DNA of 10,882 nucleotides from Planctomycetota bacterium (lineage in GTDB: Bacteria; Planctomycetota; Phycisphaerae; Sedimentisphaerales; Anaerobacaceae): assembly GCA_003644295.1 (NCBI GenBank), contig QNBZ01000023.1, positions 1 to 10,882 of the forward strand, read 5' to 3'. The notes under the pieces were generated by a model. The model did not search any database. It had not been told where the DNA came from and worked only from the letters and a program-made list of their open reading frames with translations. Below, piece by piece: positions 6,411-10,882 of the stretch (positions within the stretch are counted from its first letter, which is position 1; every line of letters begins with the position of its first letter). The translations under genes and the position numbers were made by a program.

Positions 6411-7418
6411 TTATTCCCCTATTGACAGTTCACTTACTATCTCAATGATGTCATCACTTGAAGCAAGCGTGTCTCTCCTTTCAAGGAGGGATTTCATGAA
6501 TACAGTTTTATATTCATCGTCTATCAGTGGATTGGATGTAATCCATTCAACTGCCTTTATCACGGTTTTCTCATTTTTAATATCCAGAAGATAGCTGATA
6601 AAGCCCATAACGAATATGTATAGTTCTTCTTTTTTCATAGACTTAACTACATCGTGGTCTGGCTGTTTCTTTGAGCATATCTTTGACCATGTCTTTTTGA
6701 ATTTGGTCCTTGATTTATATGTTTCTGCAAACACTTTGAACTCAACATATATAGAACCTAACTGGTCTGCTATATAGGATAACCTCACTTTTGATTTTAT
6801 TGCCTTTGATACTATTTCCCAGTTTCTTGGTGCTATGACTGTGTTCCCATCATCGTAATACAAAGCATCTGGCTTGTATGATATGAACTGTATGACAAGT
6901 GGATGTATTCCCTTGTCTTTTGCCCATTTTATCCATCCTTTTAGTGATACTTCAACATCCACTTTCAGAACTCTTGTAGTTGATTTCTTATCTATTGCGG
7001 TTAATCCGCCTTCTTCAATGGGGTTTCCAGTTGCCACAACTATCACATTATCAGGAACTCTATACCTTGATAGTTTCCTTTCATATAGAAGGGACTTTGC
7101 ACTTGCCATCAGGTATCTGTCAGCGTCTGTTATATCATCAAGCAGTAATATTCCTGATTTATCTGTGGTTGGCAGTTCTTCTGAATATAGAAACACCATC
7201 CTTCCAGTTTCCTTGTCAGGAACTCCAATCCTTATATCTGTTCTATCTGCAAGTGTTGAGAATGGAAGGTAGAAAACTTCAATATCAAGTTCATCGGCAA
7301 GGTCAAAGATTGCCTGTGTTTTACCAATGCCTGGCTTACCTATTGCAAGGACTGACATATCAAAGGAGTTACTGCTTATAAGTGTTCTTACAAGGTCTTT
7401 ATACTCTTCAACTGTCAT
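6411..7418 (-). CDS. MoxR-like AAA+ ATPase
   Basis: A 335-residue ATPase of the MoxR/dynein-related AAA+ group, expected to form a hexameric ring that remodels a client through its VWA partner. Walker A is GKPGIGKT (27-34). Walker B is GILLLDDI (89-96), with Asp95 where Glu is usual. Sensor 1 is Asn132 in VVATGNP, a probable arginine finger is Arg149 (STTRV), and sensor 2 is Arg198 in APRNW. Residues about 210-335 form a helical C-terminal part. The start lies behind AAAGGAGGATACC and overlaps the stop of the 58-aa gene by 11 bases. It precedes the VWA/DUF2201 gene by one base, so the products are almost certainly co-translated. The substrate is not known; the context points to phage DNA metabolism. 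Confidence 0.93.
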   Translation of the reverse strand: MTVEEYKDLVRTLISSNSFDMSVLAIGKPGIGKTQAIFDLADELDIEVFYLPFSTLADRTDIRIGVPDKETGRMVFLYSEELPTTDKSGILLLDDITDADRYLMASAKSLLYERKLSRYRVPDNVIVVATGNPIEEGGLTAIDKKSTTRVLKVDVEVSLKGWIKWAKDKGIHPLVIQFISYKPDALYYDDGNTVIAPRNWEIVSKAIKSKVRLSYIADQLGSIYVEFKVFAETYKSRTKFKKTWSKICSKKQPDHDVVKSMKKEELYIFVMGFISYLLDIKNEKTVIKAVEWITSNPLIDDEYKTVFMKSLLERRDTLASSDDIIEIVSELSIGE

Positions 7419-7584
7419 GGTATCCTCCTTTCGTTTTTGTTGCCACTGGGAATGGTATTATTACATTTTTTGTTTGGTCATCCATACCATCCCATATAAG
7501 AAACCTGAAAGCCACCACTTTGTCTCCTTCCATCAGAAGGTAAGTTTCAAGCACTGTAACTTCTTTAACTTCTTCTTTTTCCAT
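7408..7584 (-). CDS. 58-aa protein coupled to the MoxR-like ATPase gene
   Basis: I translated this short frame by hand. It has the best ribosome site in the window, AAAGGAGGTGAATA before the ATG. The ATG shares one base with the upstream stop (TAATG), and its own stop lies 11 bases inside the ATPase gene. The protein starts with an acidic-basic helix (MEKEEVKEV), then has hydrophobic strands (YLLMEGDKVVAFRFLIW and VIIPFPVA), fitting a small beta-rich domain. The family is not recognised. Tight coupling to the ATPase makes it a candidate subunit or adaptor of the MoxR/VWA module. Confidence 0.75.
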   Translation of the reverse strand: MEKEEVKEVTVLETYLLMEGDKVVAFRFLIWDGMDDQTKNVIIPFPVATKTKGGYHDS

Positions 7585-7940
7585 TATTCACCTCCTTTCA
7601 CCCATTTCTCATCTTTATCATCCCAAACCTTTTGATACATTTCCCACATCACAAAGGCAAGAGTTACTTCATTTCCCGTGTCAAACAGTTCAATATATTC
7701 TTCTGGGAGGACAGTGCTATATCGCCCTAACAACCAAAGAGCAAAATTTCTAAAAAGACTTTTTATATCACCAAAAAAGGGCTTGACCATCCTCTGTAAC
7801 TGCTCCTGGGTAGGCAGCCAAACCTTCTTACCATTACTGTAGATTAGAACCTCGTCGTCGGGTTGGCATCCTCTTTTCCTCCAGTATTCTTGTATCTCCT
7901 CTGCTTCCTCACACATCCTTACATATCGTTTAGTCGCCAT
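7584..7940 (-). CDS. Hypothetical phage protein, WLPT-x-EQL family, copy 1 (118 aa)
   Basis: A 118-residue protein behind AAAGGAGGTAATC. It shares a clear pattern with the 161-residue product at the right end of the window: a helix beginning near residue 5 (KRYVRMCEEAEEIQEYW), WLPTQEQL (41-48) before a Met, and EVTLAFVMWEMYQKVW (91-106) followed by EKWV. The order and spacing suggest one family, with this copy shorter in the middle. I recall similar 'W-L-P-x-Q-x-Q-L' proteins in phages of low-GC bacteria, with no known role. It overlaps the YopX-family gene upstream by 11 bases and the 58-aa gene by one base. Confidence 0.85.
   Translation of the reverse strand: MATKRYVRMCEEAEEIQEYWRKRGCQPDDEVLIYSNGKKVWLPTQEQLQRMVKPFFGDIKSLFRNFALWLLGRYSTVLPEEYIELFDTGNEVTLAFVMWEMYQKVWDDKDEKWVKGGE
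7590..7600 (-). promoter_or_regulatory. Strongest Shine-Dalgarno site in the window
   Basis: The minus strand reads TGAAAGGAGGTG here, matching the anti-Shine-Dalgarno sequence of 16S rRNA over its whole core. It precedes the 58-aa gene that leads into the ATPase/VWA pair, so this module is probably well translated. Confidence 0.8.
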
Positions 7941-8364
7941 GATTACCTCCTTTCAGAAGGCCAGGCCTATCCCATTTGTTTCCTATCACCTCTAAATCCT
8001 TCCAGTTTATCCATCTATGTGTCCACTCTTTAATAGTGAAGTTGGGCGGGTCATACACAACCATTCTTTCCTCATGGTCAATACCGAAAACAGTTTCTGG
8101 ATATTTTACTATATCCCCCTCATATATCTCTTTGCCTTTTTTACCCAGCACCCCAGTCCACTGTCCCACCGTTTCTGGGACAACTTCATAAATCCCATAC
8201 ATAATTATGTTTTCACCGTAGTCATACGCTGGATTATCCATATCTTCACTAAGATATACATTCGCCTCTGTAGTAAGAATATAGAATTTTTCCCCGTGAA
8301 TAAACAAGCTCCCTTTTATCCATTCACCCGTGTCCTTCCTTTTTCCCTTGAATTTATATTTCAT
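7930..8364 (-). CDS. YopX family protein
   Basis: A 144-residue protein with the pattern of the YopX family, first named from Bacillus phage SPbeta. The N-terminus has KFKGKRKDTGEWIKGSL (4-20). The middle has VPETVGQWTG (62-71), then GKEIYEGDIVKY (77-88), and the end has LEVIGNKWDRPGLL (124-137). These are the conserved blocks of the family, and its length is typical. No enzymatic activity is established for the family; the fold is beta-rich. The start follows AAAGGAGGTAATT, whose TGA-containing upstream sequence is also the stop of the 78-aa gene. Its presence supports a bacterial, probably low-GC, phage source. Confidence 0.92.
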   Translation of the reverse strand: MKYKFKGKRKDTGEWIKGSLFIHGEKFYILTTEANVYLSEDMDNPAYDYGENIIMYGIYEVVPETVGQWTGVLGKKGKEIYEGDIVKYPETVFGIDHEERMVVYDPPNFTIKEWTHRWINWKDLEVIGNKWDRPGLLKGGNHGD

Positions 8365-8376
8365 AATTACCTCCTT

Positions 8377-8613
8377 TCACTCGGTCTTATCAATAAGCTC
8401 TATCTTTCCACCTTTGATAGTTATTGTGCTTGGATATGGAGTGTCCGTAGTATTAAAGATAACCTCATTTTTATCAATATCAAAAACCACCAGATACCCG
8501 AAGAATACAGCTTTACCACTTCCCCAATCAACTGTTACTATCGGCTTTATGCTTGTTGGAACATCTCTTAAAGTTATTGTTATGCTACCTCTGTCCATTA
8601 TAGTTGTATCCAT
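8377..8613 (-). CDS. Small beta-rich hypothetical protein (78 aa)
   Basis: A 78-residue protein whose ATG follows AAGGGGGACCAA, 12 bases after the upstream stop. The sequence alternates strand-like hydrophobic stretches (GSITITLRDV, VTVDWGSGKAVFFGYLVVF, NEVIFNTT, STITIKGGKIELI), so it is probably a small all-beta domain. There are no cysteines and no membrane segment. I do not recognise the family. Its stop lies within the ribosome site of the YopX-family gene, so the two are likely coupled. Confidence 0.78.
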   Translation of the reverse strand: MDTTIMDRGSITITLRDVPTSIKPIVTVDWGSGKAVFFGYLVVFDIDKNEVIFNTTDTPYPSTITIKGGKIELIDKTE

Positions 8614-8625
8614 TTGGTCCCCCTT

Positions 8626-9018
8626 TTATTCGCTTTCTTCTACCAGGAATGGACACCAATCTGGAATAAAACTTATATCATCAATCTCCCTATCCTTTTT
8701 TGAACAGCAATATTCATTAACCCCTTCATCCCACTGAAGAAAAGGACATCCTTTACAGGAAGTTGTTATTTTGTTAACTACTATGTGAGCTATGTTCTTA
8801 TCATTGATTTGAAGCCTGTTGTGGACCTCAAAAAGTCCAGAAGCATATAGAACTGGGTAGTCATCCTCCTTGAAGTTCAGTTTATTATGGATTAAGGCGC
8901 TGAATGTTGATATGGAATGCATATGTTCGTAAAGTATTTTTGACAAGGCTACCACTACTTTAAGCCTTTCTTCATATGGCATGCTAAAAAACTCATTTAT
9001 GCAATCGTCAATGTTCAT
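8626..9018 (-). CDS. Cys-motif hypothetical phage protein (130 aa)
   Basis: A 130-residue protein. I chose the ATG at 9018, 5 bases behind AGGAGG and inside the end of the upstream gene (11-base overlap). A longer frame lacks such a site. Residues 1-50 are helical. The C-terminal 45 residues hold a Cys cluster: CKGCPF (88-93), CC (104-105), then IPDWCPFL (118-125). The order C-x2-C-P-F, C, then P-x-W-C-P resembles a short, widespread phage Cys domain that I recall from early phage genes of low-GC bacteria; a bound zinc is likely. Role unknown. Confidence 0.82.
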   Translation of the reverse strand: MNIDDCINEFFSMPYEERLKVVVALSKILYEHMHSISTFSALIHNKLNFKEDDYPVLYASGLFEVHNRLQINDKNIAHIVVNKITTSCKGCPFLQWDEGVNEYCCSKKDREIDDISFIPDWCPFLVEESE

Positions 9019-9289
9019 CTCCTCCTCCTTTTTCCAGTTCCTTTTCACCATCAAGGTAATCCTGAAGTTTCCAGTATGCTTCTTTATCAATGTCAACTAT
9101 GTTTGGGATTATGTATGCCTGAAACATTGAAGATAGGTCAGCCTTATCTTCTGGAATAATCAGGATTACATTGTTGTATTTAGTTGGCATTACTTCATAA
9201 CACCTTCTTATGTCTATTTCCCTTCCTATGGTTCTCTCTTTTGAGAGAATATCCCCCAACTCTTCCTCCGTCCATTTCTTCTTATCCAT
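9008..9289 (-). CDS. Hypothetical protein (93 aa)
   Basis: A 93-residue protein read from the ATG at 9289, 5 bases behind AGGAGG; the GTG two codons earlier lies too close to that site. The N-terminus is helical and charged (KKWTEEELGDILSKERTIG). A hydrophobic core strand (NNVILIIPED) follows, then an aromatic helix (YWKLQDYLDG) and a tail ending KGGGDEH. The GGA-rich codons of that tail also form the ribosome binding site of the next gene. No motif recognised. Confidence 0.78.
   Translation of the reverse strand: MDKKKWTEEELGDILSKERTIGREIDIRRCYEVMPTKYNNVILIIPEDKADLSSMFQAYIIPNIVDIDKEAYWKLQDYLDGEKELEKGGGDEH
9024..9029 (-). promoter_or_regulatory. Shine-Dalgarno site inside the 93-aa gene, fixing the Cys-motif protein start
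   Basis: AGGAGG in a GGAGGAGGAG tract lies 5 bases before the ATG at 9018. The same bases encode the Gly run at the end of the upstream protein, so coding and ribosome-binding roles overlap. Confidence 0.85.
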
Positions 9290-9304
9290 ATACACCTCCT
9301 ATTT

Positions 9305-9514
9305 TTATTTTATTTTAACATCTACTGAACCGCAATCAATGATTAAATAATTCACTTCTTCCCACAGTTCATAGTCATACTTGTTGTTGCAAAACTTATG
9401 GAAGTCGTCATGTAGCATATATAGGTTATTCTCAATATACTGTCTAAGTTCTTCACTCAACCTGTTAAACTCTTTTTGAGACATTATTACTTGCGGTCTA
9501 ATTATAAACTTCAT
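9305..9514 (-). CDS. Small hypothetical protein (69 aa)
   Basis: A 69-residue protein with TAGGAGGTTGGC before its ATG. It opens with a short strand (MKFIIRPQVI), continues with a long charged helix (SQKEFNRLSEELRQYIENN, about 12-30), an aromatic-rich middle (YMLHDDFHKF), and ends with a strand (YLIIDCGSVDVKIK). Compact alpha/beta outline, no recognised family. Nine bases separate it from the upstream stop. Confidence 0.75.
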   Translation of the reverse strand: MKFIIRPQVIMSQKEFNRLSEELRQYIENNLYMLHDDFHKFCNNKYDYELWEEVNYLIIDCGSVDVKIK

Positions 9515-9523
9515 GCCAACCTC

Positions 9524-9712
9524 CTATTTAAGAGTTTTGATGTATTTATTATATTCCTCCAGAAACTCATAAAAATCTTCTTCTGTTCCAACACCAGCTC
9601 CAATCATTAGTCTTCCTAATTCTACTTCAATTTTACTTATTTCAAGCTCCAGTTCCCTTTTCTTGATGATAAGGTCTCTATATTGCTTTAATATTTCCTT
9701 TGATACTTTCAT
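9524..9712 (-). CDS. Small coiled-coil protein (62 aa)
   Basis: A 62-residue protein whose first 35 residues form an almost uninterrupted charged helix with hydrophobic positions spaced as in a coiled coil (YRDLIIKKRELELEISKIEV). A Gly turn (GAGVGTEE) and a second aromatic helix (FYEFLEEYNKYIKTL) follow. It probably makes a helical hairpin and dimerises. The ATG follows GGGAGGAGAG. Function unknown. Confidence 0.75.
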   Translation of the reverse strand: MKVSKEILKQYRDLIIKKRELELEISKIEVELGRLMIGAGVGTEEDFYEFLEEYNKYIKTLK

Positions 9713-9725
9713 CTCTCCTCCCTGT

Positions 9726-9956
9726 CTATGGTTTTATATAGTTAAATATCTCATCAATCACATCAACAAGTTTAATAACAATATACACCACCCCATCTTT
9801 GGAATAACTATTAAACCACTCTTTGAGGCTATCCTCTGTTAAGTTTATTATATCTGTTGACACCCATTTATTACCATGCCGAGCTCTTACAAAAAAGCCA
9901 GTTATACTCCTGTCTCCATACTTTTTATATCTTTCTGGATTAACTTTCAGGTTCAT
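9726..9956 (-). CDS. Small hypothetical protein (76 aa)
   Basis: A 76-residue basic protein. Its ATG lies inside the end of the upstream gene (17-base overlap), behind AAGGAG with a spacing of about 8, the weakest site here. The first half contains a basic, aromatic stretch (YKKYGDRSITGFFVRARHGN) that could bind nucleic acid. The second half has a helix (EDSLKEWFNSY) and strand (GVVYIVIKLV). No family recognised. Confidence 0.72.
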   Translation of the reverse strand: MNLKVNPERYKKYGDRSITGFFVRARHGNKWVSTDIINLTEDSLKEWFNSYSKDGVVYIVIKLVDVIDEIFNYIKP

Positions 9957-10212
9957 CTTTTTTCTCCTTGCTTTTGTTTACGAAGATAAAGTAGAACTCA
10001 TCATCATATTTATAACTTGGCACAACAGAAAACAACTCATAAGATGGTGGCACCAGTTCCTTGATTTTTTCTCTATTGTTATCTGTCATACTATACAAAA
10101 CAGCCTCTATGAAGATTAACTCTCTGGAAATCCTCCGTAAATCTCTAACTTTTCCAAGTTCTCTGGCAAATTCCTTCTTGTTCAGTTGTAGTTTGACTAT
10201 CTTTACATCCAT
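9940..10212 (-). CDS. Hypothetical basic protein (90 aa)
   Basis: A 90-residue protein following AGAAGGAGGATAAT. The N-terminal half is basic and helical (KKEFARELGKVRDLRRISRE, 12-31), as in small nucleic-acid-binding proteins. The middle has PPSYELFSVVPSYKYDDEFY, then a strand FIFV and a charged tail KSKEKKDEPES. The 34 bases upstream form the longest space between genes in the window. Family not recognised. Confidence 0.75.
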   Translation of the reverse strand: MDVKIVKLQLNKKEFARELGKVRDLRRISRELIFIEAVLYSMTDNNREKIKELVPPSYELFSVVPSYKYDDEFYFIFVNKSKEKKDEPES

Positions 10213-10246
10213 ATTATCCTCCTTCTGTTTTATAAAGGTTAAATTA

Positions 10247-10390
10247 TTAAAGATAGATAGTTATCCCTATAAAGATAAAAAAGAAAGTATATGCTCTTCT
10301 TCCTGTCTCCATCACTGTCCATTTATGAGGTTTCCAGAACCTCCAACCATACTTCACATTTGGCTTTTGAACCCACCAGGTAATCTTCAT
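10247..10390 (-). CDS. 47-aa aromatic-rich membrane peptide
   Basis: I translated this short frame by hand. The first 30 residues are basic and very rich in Trp (KITWWVQKP, YGWRFWKPHKW). The last 14 or so are a hydrophobic, Phe-rich segment (TFFFIFIGITIYL) that runs to the stop, so it is probably a tail-anchored or membrane-associated peptide. GGAGGAATACA precedes its ATG, which overlaps the upstream stop as ATGA. These features support a real gene, but no homologue is known to me. Confidence 0.7.
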   Translation of the reverse strand: MKITWWVQKPNVKYGWRFWKPHKWTVMETGRRAYTFFFIFIGITIYL

Positions 10391-10872
10391 TGTATTCCTC
10401 CGTTGTTATTCTCCATTTCAACCCACTTTCCTTCACTTTCACTCCATATTTTACCATATAATTTATTCATTACATAGGCTAAAAGAACTTCCTTAATCTT
10501 GTAGTCATTTTTCTTTAATATTGGACTTATACCAAGCCATATATTCTGTTCAACAAGGGATATTTCCCTTATAAAGTTTTCAAAATCTTGAAGAGTTTTT
10601 ATGCCAGCCATATCAAACAGTTGCTCATAGGTTGGAAGCCAAACGGCTTCACTTTTATCAATTACAAAGGGGTCGTGGCTTTCGCCTGCTATCTTAAAAC
10701 ACTCTATTTCATTCCCCCACCCATGTCTATAGTGCCATTCTGAACGGTCATCTTCAAGCATTATTATTTTGCTATCCACATATACAATATCCCATTTTTG
10801 TGGCACCCAGTTCTGTTGTAGTTCTAATGCTTTTTTACACTTTTCTATATATTTTTTATTTACAATCGTCAT
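10387..10872 (-). CDS. Hypothetical phage protein, WLPT-x-EQL family, copy 2 (161 aa)
   Basis: A 161-residue protein related to the 118-residue product further downstream. Shared blocks are KKYIEKCKKALELQQNW (6-22), WLPTYEQL (78-85) before a Met, and EVLLAYVMNKLYGKIW (128-143) followed by GKWV. Between the first and second block it has about 35 extra residues, with an acidic and aromatic stretch (DDRSEWHYRHGWGNE, 41-55). Two ATG codons stand together; the second (10872) is 5 bases from GGAGG, the spacing used by neighbours, so I chose it. The gene ends in an ATGA overlap with the 47-aa peptide gene. Function unknown. Confidence 0.85.
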   Translation of the reverse strand: MTIVNKKYIEKCKKALELQQNWVPQKWDIVYVDSKIIMLEDDRSEWHYRHGWGNEIECFKIAGESHDPFVIDKSEAVWLPTYEQLFDMAGIKTLQDFENFIREISLVEQNIWLGISPILKKNDYKIKEVLLAYVMNKLYGKIWSESEGKWVEMENNNGGIQ

Positions 10873-10882
10873 CATTACCTCC

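Noticed and set aside
8017..8737. Overlapping plus-strand open frames of 184 and 135 codons opposite the YopX-family region
   Set aside because: They are antisense to the YopX-family, 78-aa and 130-aa genes, which have clear starts and, for YopX, family motifs. The plus frames lack ribosome sites and recognisable domains.
9019..9096. Extended N-terminus of the Cys-motif protein
   Set aside because: The 26 additional codons lie within the coding end of the upstream gene and have no good ribosome site, while the ATG at 9018 does.
10213..10246. Possible leftward promoter in the longest space between genes
   Set aside because: An AT-rich TATAAA-like stretch is present, but no matching -35 element lies at the right distance, and such words are common in this AT-rich DNA.

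Overview
The window reads as the early, non-structural part of a bacteriophage or prophage genome. Every supported gene lies on the minus strand and is read from right to left. The genes are packed almost end to end: the longest space between them is 34 bases (10213-10246), and many neighbours overlap by 1 to 17 bases. Nearly every start has a strong bacterial Shine-Dalgarno sequence (AAGGAGG or GGAGG, about 4 to 7 bases before ATG). The DNA is AT-rich and the coding strand is purine-rich. The proteins are rich in Lys and Glu, with Arg mostly from AGA/AGG and frequent ATA for Ile, which would suit a thermophilic or low-GC bacterial host. That host assignment is inference only. No capsid, portal, tail, lysis, tRNA, integrase, CRISPR or insertion-sequence feature is visible.

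Layout in the direction of transcription. (1) 10872-7584 is a run of small, mostly uncharacterised accessory proteins. It holds two members of one paralogous family at its two ends (161 and 118 aa), a YopX-family protein, a Cys-motif protein and a 47-aa membrane peptide. (2) 7584-5144 holds a 58-aa small protein, a MoxR-like AAA+ ATPase, and a 421-aa protein joining a DUF2201-type HExxH metallopeptidase-like domain to a von Willebrand factor A (VWA) domain with a complete metal-binding site. (3) 5127-3429 is the recombination module: an 81-aa small protein, a Cas4-like PD-(D/E)XK nuclease with the four cysteines of an iron-sulfur cluster, and an ERF-type single-strand annealing protein. (4) 3414-1361 holds a 138-aa CxxC protein, a 77-aa zinc-ribbon protein and a 470-aa beta-class DNA methyltransferase that also carries Cys pairs. 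(5) 1346-1 holds two tiny membrane proteins, three small unknown proteins, and a gene cut by the left edge.

How they may work together. The nuclease would resect double-stranded ends and ERF would anneal the exposed strands, a two-component phage recombination system like Red or RecET. The methyltransferase, with no restriction partner here, would protect the phage DNA. The MoxR-like ATPase and VWA/metallopeptidase are very likely one complex, since one base separates the two genes. Their target is unknown; the gene order suggests a link to replication or recombination proteins. This pair, with the small proteins on either side of it, is the most intriguing part of the window.

Three supported genes are shorter than 60 codons (39, 58 and 47 aa). 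Each has a strong ribosome binding site and overlaps at least one neighbour. For several genes the chosen start is an internal ATG placed correctly behind the Shine-Dalgarno sequence, not the longest open frame.
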